Positions 33,194-40,768 of a stretch of 64,000 bases of DNA are shown one piece after another (positions within the stretch are counted from its first letter, which is position 1; the number at the start of each line of letters is the position of its first letter). The stretch comes from Prevotella sp. (GTDB lineage Bacteria > Bacteroidota > Bacteroidia > Bacteroidales > Bacteroidaceae). A program made the position numbers and the translations under genes. Where the stretch lies: positions 186,001 through 250,000 of the forward strand of contig JAFVGZ010000003.1 in the NCBI GenBank assembly GCA_017478025.1. The letters are read 5' to 3'. Under the pieces are notes generated by a model. The model worked only from the letters and a program-made list of their open reading frames with translations. It was not told the DNA's origin and did no database searches.

Positions 33194-33702
33194 CATATAA
33201 TCAGCTTGTCTTAGACAATATGGGCTTCGTCGTAAGCCTTGCCGAGGAATATCATAATAAGCACCGCCAGGTGGATTTGGATGACCTGGTGAGCGAAGGT
33301 TCTCTTGCAATGCTGCGCGCAGCACGTAAATGGGATCCGGAACGCGGGGTGCGTTTCGTCAACTATGCCGTGCGTGACATACGAAAGGCAATGGAACGAC
33401 TGCTGCCCGAAGAGGTGATAACGACAGAGGCGCTGCCAGAAAAACTGAAGGCAGGCAAGCCACACACCGATGATGCTGCAGAACAGGGCGACATGGAGGC
33501 ATCCATCTTTCCTGCTTTGGGATTTCTCAATGAGAGGGAACAGTTTGTCATTGAGTCATATTACGGACTGAACGTGGATGACCGAATGACAATGGCAGAG
33601 ATAGCACAAGAGATGCAAGTGACACGCTCAAGAGTAAGACAGATACTCAAAACGGCGCAGAGGAAGATGAGACGCATACTGAACCATAACGTATTCATAT
33701 AA
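33178..33702 (+). CDS. small sigma-70-family RNA polymerase sigma factor
   Basis: A 174-residue sigma factor with region 2 (LVLDNMGFVVSLAEEYHNKH, DLVSEGSLAMLRAARKWDPERGVRFVNYAV) and region 4 (LNEREQFVIESYYGL to EMQVTRSRVRQILKTAQRKMRR). Region 3 is nearly absent, as in short alternative sigma factors. The first residues (MVNSTS) are encoded by a dispersed repeat, so the start is uncertain; Met15 is an alternative. No anti-sigma gene is adjacent. It precedes the exported-protein/kinase/peptidase/PqqD run and might control it, which is inference. Confidence 0.85.
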   Translation: MVNSTSYNQLVLDNMGFVVSLAEEYHNKHRQVDLDDLVSEGSLAMLRAARKWDPERGVRFVNYAVRDIRKAMERLLPEEVITTEALPEKLKAGKPHTDDAAEQGDMEASIFPALGFLNEREQFVIESYYGLNVDDRMTMAEIAQEMQVTRSRVRQILKTAQRKMRRILNHNVFI

Positions 33703-33732
33703 GTAAATATACATACATAATATATTAGGGAA

Positions 33733-34122
33733 ATGACACACATGCGATCAATAATGACAATCATAATGATGACGCTGCTCTCTGTAGCCGCAAAGGCAGA
33801 GAATGCGTACATCTATGGCATAGCATTCTCGCCTACTGACTCCGTAATCTACATGACAGACATACGAATGCTGGAGAATGTGACAGTCAATAAGAAAACA
33901 AAATTCCTCTCGTCGCGCAATGAGTATGCTTCGCAAATGAAACGATACATGGAGGGCGAAGGAATAAACGATTATGTCTGCGCCACAGTCTTCAAGCTCA
34001 CATACAACGCGATACACAAGGACTACGCGAAACTGAAGAAGCAATATGAGAAGAAAGGGATGCTGATCAAAACCATAGATCAGCTGAAGTTCCAGTTTCA
34101 ACCCATCATTGAGTCAAAATGA
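33733..34122 (+). CDS. small exported protein of unknown function
   Basis: 129 residues with a signal peptide (MTHMRSIMTIIMMTLLSVAAKA, cut after AKA). The mature part is basic and helical towards the end (KDYAKLKKQYEKKGMLIKTIDQLKFQF). No family recognised. The start could be Met4 or Met8. Its last 4 bases overlap the start of the kinase-like gene (ATGA), so it belongs to the same transcription unit. Confidence 0.6.
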   Translation: MTHMRSIMTIIMMTLLSVAAKAENAYIYGIAFSPTDSVIYMTDIRMLENVTVNKKTKFLSSRNEYASQMKRYMEGEGINDYVCATVFKLTYNAIHKDYAKLKKQYEKKGMLIKTIDQLKFQFQPIIESK

Positions 34123-35051
34123 CATATCGTATAGGCGGACATATCATCGTACTACACGCTCCGGAGACTCTGCTCAGACAGTTGCTGCCCTCGTTCACAC
34201 CGTTCATAGTGGATAGCAATGACAACAGCCACGAGGCAGAGGCCACTATGCAGATGTATATACACACAGCACACGTGACAAACGGGGAGGCTGATAATGG
34301 CAATACCCCAACCACTGAGAGCGCTACAGAAGTGGTTACGAGGCAATTTGTTCGCGATGTCGATACGGGCAATGGCATCACACGAGTGGAGAGATACAGC
34401 GACGGGGGGTATCGGTTCCTTATACATTCTGCTGATGGGCAGGAATGTGCCCTGCTTACCAGCTCTGCTGACTTCACCCAGTGTCACTGCACCCTTCTTG
34501 CCCGCACGGAGATTTGGCAGTCCTTCGCGCTTAACAATGTCATGATGCTCGCATACGCTTTCAGCACTGCGGAACAAGAAACGCTGCTGCTACACGCCTC
34601 GGTAGTGAGATATCAGGGAAAGGCCTATGCCTTCACCGCACCATCGGGGACAGGGAAAAGCACACAGGTGGCAAACTGGCTGAGAGCCATCGACGGGTGT
34701 GACCTGATAAATGATGACAACCCGATAATACGCATGATGCCAGATGGGAAACCCATGCTCTACGGCTCACCCTGGAGCGGAAAGACCCCATGCTACCGTA
34801 ACGTGGAGGCACCACTGGGAGCAGTCATAAAGATAGAACGTGCCGACAGTGACTACACCACCCCACTCTCGCCTCTCCAGGCATTCTCAACACTCATCAC
34901 CGCATGCTCGTCTATGAAATGGGATGAAGATATACACGACAAGACCTGCCAGACCATCTCAGCCATAGTGGGTAGCACAAAGATGATGACACTACATTGT
35001 ACACCACACACATCGTCAGCAATAGTATGCAAAAACGCTCTCTACACATAA
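34119..35051 (+). CDS. HPr kinase-like P-loop protein
   Basis: A 310-residue protein whose C-terminal half carries FTAPSGTGKSTQVANWL (about residues 172-188) and INDDNPIIRMMPDGKPMLYGSPWSGKTP, the P-loop and following strand of HPrK/PEPCK-type serine kinases. The N-terminal half is divergent. HPrK-like kinases next to PqqD proteins are known from some RiPP loci, for example where a lasso peptide is phosphorylated. Here the substrate is unknown. It overlaps the exported-protein gene upstream and the peptidase gene downstream. Confidence 0.75.
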   Translation: MTYRIGGHIIVLHAPETLLRQLLPSFTPFIVDSNDNSHEAEATMQMYIHTAHVTNGEADNGNTPTTESATEVVTRQFVRDVDTGNGITRVERYSDGGYRFLIHSADGQECALLTSSADFTQCHCTLLARTEIWQSFALNNVMMLAYAFSTAEQETLLLHASVVRYQGKAYAFTAPSGTGKSTQVANWLRAIDGCDLINDDNPIIRMMPDGKPMLYGSPWSGKTPCYRNVEAPLGAVIKIERADSDYTTPLSPLQAFSTLITACSSMKWDEDIHDKTCQTISAIVGSTKMMTLHCTPHTSSAIVCKNALYT

Positions 35052-35485
35052 GCAACGACATCTTGATACCTGAGATTGCAAAACTCATCAGTCAAGGACA
35101 CACCGTTACGCTACCGCTGAGAGGATATAGCATGAGACCGTGGCTGGAGGACGGGAGAGACAAAGCGCTGCTCGAACCGGTTCCGGAGACGCTGAACATC
35201 GGAGATGTGGTGCTGGCAGAAATCAGCACATCGAGGTATGCACTACACCGCATCGTAGAAATCTCTGAGCAAGGCATAACACTCTGCGGTGACGGCAATA
35301 TAACCCCGGAATACATACAGCGCGCTGATGTCATAGCCATAGCAACAGGGTTCTATAGAAAAGGCAGCGACACCCTGAGTCCGGTAAAAGGCAATAGGGC
35401 ATATACGCTATACTGGAAGACATGGATAGCACTGAAACCCCTGAGGAGATACCTGCTGTTCATATATAGGAAGCTTTTCAAATAA
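35027..35485 (+). CDS. S26-like signal peptidase family protein with Ser/His dyad
   Basis: 152 residues from ATG 35027 (MQKRSLHISNDILIPEIA); a start at 34997 is possible. The nucleophile is in LRGYSMRPWL, and the second catalytic region reads YALHRIVEI, with His where bacterial type I peptidases have Lys. This is the ER/SipW-type pattern. A beta-rich core follows (GDGNITPEYIQRADVIAIATG) and then a basic, hydrophobic C-terminal helix (LKPLRRYLLFIYRKLFK) that could lie on a membrane. It overlaps the kinase gene by 25 bases. Predicted to cleave a secreted or modified peptide; the target is unknown. Confidence 0.72.
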   Translation: MQKRSLHISNDILIPEIAKLISQGHTVTLPLRGYSMRPWLEDGRDKALLEPVPETLNIGDVVLAEISTSRYALHRIVEISEQGITLCGDGNITPEYIQRADVIAIATGFYRKGSDTLSPVKGNRAYTLYWKTWIALKPLRRYLLFIYRKLFK

Positions 35486-35580
35486 GCCCACTACTGCCCC
35501 CTTGGGAGAGAGACATAAATGACAAGATAACAATATAACAAAATATAAATCGTACATTGTACATTGTAAATAGTACATAA
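35486..35580. repeat. Composite repeat upstream of the PqqD gene
   Basis: CCCCCTTGGGAGAGAG, then GATAACAATATAACAAAAT, then CGTACATTGTACATTGTAAA up to one base before the first ATG. It is a near copy of 33090-33193. Confidence 0.85.
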
Positions 35581-35581
35581 C

Positions 35582-35854
35582 ATGATGCAAATAAAACAAG
35601 GCTTCAAACTCAAGGAAGTGTGCGGTGAACGCATACTTGTACCAATGGGAGAAAACAATGTGGATTTCTCTAAACTCATAGCCCTCAATGACTCTTCATA
35701 CCTACTGTGGAGACGCATGGAGAAAGGTCCGTTCACCACTGAGGAACTCGTCAATATACTATGCGAAGAATATGACGTGACCCCCGACGTGGCAGTGAAG
35801 GACGTGGAAAACCTCATCAAGCAATACCGCTCAGAGGGCGTCATCACAGACTGA
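35582..35854 (+). CDS. PqqD-family peptide chaperone (RRE-like)
   Basis: A 90-residue winged-helix protein of the PqqD fold: FKLKEVCGERILVPMG, then DFSKLIALNDSSYLLWRRM, and the C-terminal helix DVAVKDVENLIKQYRSEGVI. PqqD-like domains bind leader peptides and deliver them to modification enzymes. With the kinase-like and peptidase-like genes just upstream it suggests a small peptide-maturation set, but no radical SAM, cyclase or clear precursor gene is in the window. Met2 is an equally good start. Confidence 0.85.
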   Translation: MMQIKQGFKLKEVCGERILVPMGENNVDFSKLIALNDSSYLLWRRMEKGPFTTEELVNILCEEYDVTPDVAVKDVENLIKQYRSEGVITD

Positions 35855-35903
35855 TAAGCGCCACACACCGTGCCCTGCAAGTGTCTCGCGGTTTCGTTAT
35901 AAC

Positions 35904-36011
35904 AATAAATAGCCGCATTTGCCCCGCGGTTTCCTCGCAAGAATAAATAGCCACCGTGCCCTGCGGTTCTTTGCTGCGCAAAGCGTCACAAGTGCCGAGC
36001 ACTCCGCAGGG
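35904..36011 (+). repeat. REP-like element folding into a three-way junction upstream of aspS
   Basis: Two AATAAATAGCC units (35904-35914, 35942-35952) precede a compact structure. CCCTGCGG (35959-35966) pairs with CCGCAGGG (36004-36011) and encloses CTTTGC-TGC-GCAAAG (35969-35983) and AGTGC-CGA-GCACT (35991-36003). All three stems are perfect. The aspS ATG is 37 bases downstream. Shared motifs (hairpin, CGTC, GCCGAGCA) tie it to the REP-like copies at 17598, 26338 and 44698. Confidence 0.65.
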
Positions 36012-36047
36012 TCCTCATAAACTTTCAACTATCAACCAACAACCAAT

Positions 36048-37799
36048 ATGTACAGAACAAACACCTGCGGAGAACTCCGCATTGAAAATGTCGGCCAGAC
36101 CGTCACTCTGGCAGGCTGGGTTCAGGGCATACACAATCTCGGAGCCCTCACCTTCATAGACCTGCGTGACCGATATGGCATCACACAGCTCGCATTCAAC
36201 GAAGAAGCTCCCGAAGAGCTGAAGCAGCAGGCTGCATCACTCGGAAGAGAATACGTTGTTCAGGCAACAGGAACAGTAGCAGAACGCTACTCAAAGAACA
36301 AGAAGCTGCCTACAGGAGACATTGAGATTATTGTCAGCAGCCTTAGCATTCTGAGTCCAAGCGATACGCCTCCCTTCACCATCGAGGACAACACCGACGG
36401 AGGTGATGAGATACGTATGAAGTACAGATACCTGGACCTCAGACGCTCATGCGTGAGAAAGAATCTGGAGCTGAGACACAAGATGACCATCCTCATACGC
36501 AACTTCCTTGACTCACGCGACTTCATAGAGGTTGAGACACCTATCCTCATCGGCTCAACACCAGAGGGAGCACGTGACTTCGTGGTACCATCGCGCATGA
36601 ACCCAGGACAGTTCTATGCTCTGCCGCAGTCACCGCAGACACTTAAGCAACTGCTCATGGTGGCAGGATTTGACCGTTACTTCCAAATAGCAAAATGTTT
36701 CCGCGATGAGGACTTGAGAGCTGACAGACAGCCAGAGTTCACTCAGATAGACTGCGAGATGTCTTTCGTGGATCAGGATGATGTCATTGATATCTTTGAA
36801 GAGATGGTACGCCACATATTCCGTGAAGTGCGCGGTGTGGAACTACCTGCAAAACTGAGACAGATGACATGGCAAGAGGCTATGAGCAAATACGGCTCTG
36901 ACAAGCCTGACCTGAGATTCGGAATGGAGTTCGTAGAACTTGATGATGTGCTGAAGCTCGGAACCTTCGCAGTGTTTGACAACGCGGCATACATCGGAGG
37001 TATCTGCGCCCCTGGCTGCGCTTCATACACACGCAAACAACTGGATCAGCTCACAGACTTCGTGAAGAGCCAGCAGGTAGGAGCAAAGGGATTGGTGTAT
37101 ATCAAGATTAACGAAGACGGAAGCATCAAATCCTCTGTGGATAAGTTCTATACCCCTGAGCAGCTGCAGGCCGTAGCACAGAAGATGAATGCCAAGCCAG
37201 GTGACCTCATCCTCATCCTCTCCGGCGACAATGCCAACAAGACACGTGTGCAACTCTGCTCACTCAGACTGGAGATGGGACGCAGATTGGGACTCATGGA
37301 CAAGGATAAGTTTGAGTGTCTGTGGATTATAGACTTCCCGCTCTTCGAATGGAGCGATGAGGAACAGCGCCTCATGTCAACCCACCATCCATTCACTATG
37401 CCTAACCCAGATGATATTCCCCTACTCGATTCTGACCCTGCACGCGTCAGAGCAAAGGCATACGATTTCGTCTGCAACGGTATAGAAGTGGGAGGCGGTT
37501 CGCTGAGAATACATGACAGCAAGCTGCAGGCCAAGATGTTTGAGGTGCTTGGATTTACCCCTGAGAGAGCTGAGGCACAGTTCGGCTTCCTCACAGGAGC
37601 ATTCAAGTATGGAGCCCCACCTCATGCAGGACTTGCATTTGGTCTTGATCGCTTTGTCAGCATCATGGCTGGTCTGGATAGTATCCGTGACTGCATAGCA
37701 TTCCCAAAGAACAACAGCGGCAGAGACGTGATGCTCGACGCACCGTCAGCAATCGATGACAGCCAGCTCAAAGAACTGAAAATCTCGCTGAAAGCGTAA
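36048..37799 (+). CDS. aspS: aspartyl-tRNA synthetase
   Basis: A 583-residue class II synthetase of the bacterial type: N-terminal OB fold ([26 protein letters not shown], about 18-43), class II motif 2 ([20 protein letters not shown], about 217), the GAD insertion (about 275-420) and motif 3 ([13 protein letters not shown], about 530). It charges tRNA-Asp (possibly also tRNA-Asn if nondiscriminating). Length is standard. Preceded by a structured repeat and followed by a long hairpin terminator. Confidence 0.96.
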   Translation: MYRTNTCGELRIENVGQTVTLAGWVQGIHNLGALTFIDLRDRYGITQLAFNEEAPEELKQQAASLGREYVVQATGTVAERYSKNKKLPTGDIEIIVSSLSILSPSDTPPFTIEDNTDGGDEIRMKYRYLDLRRSCVRKNLELRHKMTILIRNFLDSRDFIEVETPILIGSTPEGARDFVVPSRMNPGQFYALPQSPQTLKQLLMVAGFDRYFQIAKCFRDEDLRADRQPEFTQIDCEMSFVDQDDVIDIFEEMVRHIFREVRGVELPAKLRQMTWQEAMSKYGSDKPDLRFGMEFVELDDVLKLGTFAVFDNAAYIGGICAPGCASYTRKQLDQLTDFVKSQQVGAKGLVYIKINEDGSIKSSVDKFYTPEQLQAVAQKMNAKPGDLILILSGDNANKTRVQLCSLRLEMGRRLGLMDKDKFECLWIIDFPLFEWSDEEQRLMSTHHPFTMPNPDDIPLLDSDPARVRAKAYDFVCNGIEVGGGSLRIHDSKLQAKMFEVLGFTPERAEAQFGFLTGAFKYGAPPHAGLAFGLDRFVSIMAGLDSIRDCIAFPKNNSGRDVMLDAPSAIDDSQLKELKISLKA

Positions 37800-37815
37800 A
37801 ATTAGCAAAATATAT

Positions 37816-37880
37816 AATGGGTTCTATTTATTCACACCGAGATGCATGCGTCTTACGAGGTGGAATAAATAGAACCCATT
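37816..37880. terminator. Long bidirectional hairpin between aspS and the convergent HAD gene
   Basis: AATGGGTTCTATTTATTC (37816-37833) pairs with GAATAAATAGAACCCATT (37863-37880), an 18-base perfect stem with a loop of about 29 bases. It is followed by TTTCT on the plus strand. It lies between convergent genes, so it probably ends both transcripts. Confidence 0.85.
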
Positions 37881-37902
37881 TTCTATTCGCATAACAATTG
37901 TG

Positions 37903-38592
37903 TTATGCAGACAATAAGGCAGCGGTGAGGCTCTTCATGTCAGGCAGCACCATCGCTGCCCCTTCTTTTCTCAGTGCCTCATCGGGCAAAGGACCTGTGT
38001 TCACCGCTATAGTGAAGCACCCTGCGGCAACGGCAGAGCGCACCCCAAGCGGAGCATTCTCTATCACAATTGTCTGCTCAGGCAATATCTCCTTGCCCAG
38101 CAGTTGCCCAGCCTTCCTGATGCCTTGCAGATAAGGATCAGGTGCGGGCTTGCCGTGACTGACATCACGGGCACTGACAATGAGTCCCGGAGTGAGTGTG
38201 TCACCGAAATCACTTGCCAGTCGTGACAGCAGGGTCTTCTGTCCGCTTCCTGTCACTACCCCGATGTGAATGCCAAGACTGCGCAATGCAGCATGAACAT
38301 CCAGAATACCGGGTACGAAAGTAGGAGCACCTATAGCAGCATAGGCTGCAGACTTGGCGCGATACATCTCCTCGGCCTCTGACTCGGTAATCTCCCTACC
38401 CCATTGCCGCCGGGCAAGTTCCATGATTACCTCCACACCACGCATACCCTCACAGGCATAAGCCTCCTGTTCGGTCATGTTGATTCCATAGGATGACATT
38501 GACTCATGCCACGCTCGCGCATGGTTGGGCATAGAGTCGTAAAGGACGCCATCCATGTCAAAAAGTGCAAGTCGCACTTGGCTCTTTATCAA
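37903..38592 (-). CDS. HAD-superfamily phosphatase, beta-phosphoglucomutase-like
   Basis: A HAD hydrolase with motif I LALFDMDGVLYDSMPNH, motif II GVVTGSGQ, the motif III lysine in VSHGKPAPDPYL and motif IV VIENAPLGVRSAVAAG. The alpha-helical cap follows motif I, as in beta-phosphoglucomutase and small sugar-phosphate phosphatases; the substrate is open. The frame extends to 38676, but the extra residues (basic, low-complexity) are unlikely. A TTG at 38592 giving MIKSQVRLALFDMDG fits homologues best; the start is uncertain. Confidence 0.82.
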   Translation of the reverse strand: MIKSQVRLALFDMDGVLYDSMPNHARAWHESMSSYGINMTEQEAYACEGMRGVEVIMELARRQWGREITESEAEEMYRAKSAAYAAIGAPTFVPGILDVHAALRSLGIHIGVVTGSGQKTLLSRLASDFGDTLTPGLIVSARDVSHGKPAPDPYLQGIRKAGQLLGKEILPEQTIVIENAPLGVRSAVAAGCFTIAVNTGPLPDEALRKEGAAMVLPDMKSLTAALLSA

Positions 38593-38685
38593 TTGGCACA
38601 GCTTTTGCAAAATGTATAATAATTTTTTTAATTTACTAAAGCAACGCATTATTGCAGAAATTATTACATTAAACAAACAATAAAA

Positions 38686-40548
38686 ATGTCAAAAGGTAAC
38701 ATCGGGGTTACGACAGAGAACATTTTCCCCGTCATCAAAAAGTTTCTCTACAGCGATCATGAGATCTTTGTCCGCGAGATGGTCAGCAATGCCGTTGATG
38801 CAACTCAGAAGTTGAAGGCCCTTGCCGCTACGGGCGAGTACAGCGGCAGCCTGGACAACCTGAAAGTCAGTGTAAGCATAGACAAAGAGGCAGGCACACT
38901 GACATTCTCTGACAACGGTGTCGGAATGACAGAGGAGGAAGTAGATCGCTATATCAACCAGATAGCCTTCTCAGGCGTAACGGATTTCCTTGAGAAGTAC
39001 AAAGATACTGCTACGAGCATCATCGGTCACTTCGGCCTGGGATTCTACTCTTCATTCATGGTGTCAGACAAGGTAGAGATCATCACAAAATCCTACAAGG
39101 ACGGTGCGCAGGCCGTGAAATGGTCATGTGACGGCTCACCGGAATATGAGATAGAGCCATGCGAAAAGGCAGAGCACGGCACTGACATCATCCTCCACAT
39201 GGGCGAAGAGGGTAAGGAATTTCTTGACAACGGTAAGCTCTCCATGCTGCTCAACAAGTATTGCAAGTTCATGGCAATTCCTGTAGTGTTTGGCAAGAAG
39301 CAGGAGTGGGACAAGGATGAGAAGAAGATGAAGGACACTGACGAGGACAACGTCATCAACACCACTGCCCCATTATGGACGCAGCAGCCGTCTTCGCTGA
39401 AGGATGAGGACTACAAGAACTTCTATCGTGCCCTCTATCCTATGGGTGACGAACCTCTGTTCTGGATACACCTGAACGTGGATTTCCCGTTCCACCTCAC
39501 CGGCATTCTCTACTTCCCACGCGTGCAGTCAAACATAGACCTGCAGCCGGGAAAGATACAGCTCTACTGCAATCAGGTATTTGTGACAGACCAGGTTGAG
39601 GGCATCGTGCCACAGTTCCTCACACTGCTGCACGGAGTGATTGACTCACCTGATATTCCGCTCAACGTCAGCCGTTCATACCTGCAGAGCGATGCCAATG
39701 TGAAGAAGATTTCTACCTACATCACAAAGAAGGTGGCTGACCGTCTCTCCGGCATATTCAAGAGTGACCGTGCCGACTATGAGAAGAAATGGGATGACCT
39801 GAAGATATTCATCAATTTCGGTATGCTGACCGACGAGTCTTTCTATGACCGTGCAAAGGACTTTGCCCTCGTGAAAGATGTTGACGGCAAGTACTTCACC
39901 CTCGATGAGTACAAGACCCTCATACAGAGCCAGCAGACAGACAAAGACGGCAACCTCGTTTATCTCTATGCTAACAATGCTGACGAGCAGTATGCCTACA
40001 TAGAGAACGCAAAGTCAAAGGGCTACAGCGTGCTGATACTTGATGGAGGTCTCGACACATCTGTCGTATCCATGCTGGAGCAGAAGGTGGAGAAGTCTCG
40101 CTTCACACGCGTAGATGCAGACATCATAGACCGCCTCATAGTGAAAGAGGAGTCAAAGGAATCCACCCTCTCAGAAGATGAACGCAAGGGATTGACTGAG
40201 ACATTCAACGCTAAGCTGCCAAGCCTCGACAAGACCACCATCACCGTTGAGGTAACACCAATGGGCGAGACAGGTGCTCCGGCTGTGCTGACACAAAACG
40301 AATACATGCGACGCATGAAGGACATCTCGCGCTATCAGAGCGGCATGGGATTCTATCAGCAAATGCCAGACACATACACCCTCGTGCTTAATAGCGACAA
40401 TGAAACCATCAAAGCAATCCTTGCTGATGCCAACGGCAAAGAGGACACCATAGAGCAAATCATAGACCTGGCACTGCTGCAGACAGGCCTGCTAAAGGGT
40501 GCAGCCCTTGACAAATTCATCAAGCGTTCATATAAACTGACAAAATAA
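38686..40548 (+). CDS. htpG: Hsp90-family chaperone HtpG
   Basis: A 620-residue ATP-dependent chaperone. The GHKL ATPase domain shows EIFVREMVSNAVDATQKL (about 26-43), DNGVGMTEEEVDRYI (about 84) and GHFGLGFYSSFMV (about 119). The middle domain carries the catalytic-loop arginine in SPDIPLNVSRSYLQSD (about 328). The C-terminal dimer domain follows. It lacks the extra C-terminal stretch of some Bacteroidetes versions. Divergent from the HAD gene, with an AT-rich gap of about 93 bases. Confidence 0.95.
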   Translation: MSKGNIGVTTENIFPVIKKFLYSDHEIFVREMVSNAVDATQKLKALAATGEYSGSLDNLKVSVSIDKEAGTLTFSDNGVGMTEEEVDRYINQIAFSGVTDFLEKYKDTATSIIGHFGLGFYSSFMVSDKVEIITKSYKDGAQAVKWSCDGSPEYEIEPCEKAEHGTDIILHMGEEGKEFLDNGKLSMLLNKYCKFMAIPVVFGKKQEWDKDEKKMKDTDEDNVINTTAPLWTQQPSSLKDEDYKNFYRALYPMGDEPLFWIHLNVDFPFHLTGILYFPRVQSNIDLQPGKIQLYCNQVFVTDQVEGIVPQFLTLLHGVIDSPDIPLNVSRSYLQSDANVKKISTYITKKVADRLSGIFKSDRADYEKKWDDLKIFINFGMLTDESFYDRAKDFALVKDVDGKYFTLDEYKTLIQSQQTDKDGNLVYLYANNADEQYAYIENAKSKGYSVLILDGGLDTSVVSMLEQKVEKSRFTRVDADIIDRLIVKEESKESTLSEDERKGLTETFNAKLPSLDKTTITVEVTPMGETGAPAVLTQNEYMRRMKDISRYQSGMGFYQQMPDTYTLVLNSDNETIKAILADANGKEDTIEQIIDLALLQTGLLKGAALDKFIKRSYKLTK

Positions 40549-40614
40549 AAGGGGGCAGCAGCAACCCCTCCACACACACAAAGATACTCATCAGTATCTG
40601 CTAACATAAAAAAC

Positions 40615-40650
40615 AAAAGGTCGGTAACCCTATATGGATTCCGACCTTTT
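40615..40650 (+). terminator. Intrinsic terminator after htpG
   Basis: AAAAGGTCGG (40615-40624) pairs with CCGACCTTTT (40641-40650) around a 16-base loop and is followed by ATTTATT. It lies 66 bases after the htpG stop and also faces the convergent peptidase gene. Confidence 0.85.
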
Positions 40651-40768
40651 ATTTATTATATGCCATAACGACCTATATTCGAGGCCAAAGTTTGCCTGCT
40701 ATTTCCCCTCCCTATCGTCACGGAGGCCTCTTCCCCACTTTGAAGGGTAGGAATTCTGGCAAGCAACT

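Noticed and set aside
33211-33812. Minus-strand frames opposite the sigma factor and exported protein
   Set aside because: Shadows; plus-strand genes are supported by domain motifs and overlapping junctions.
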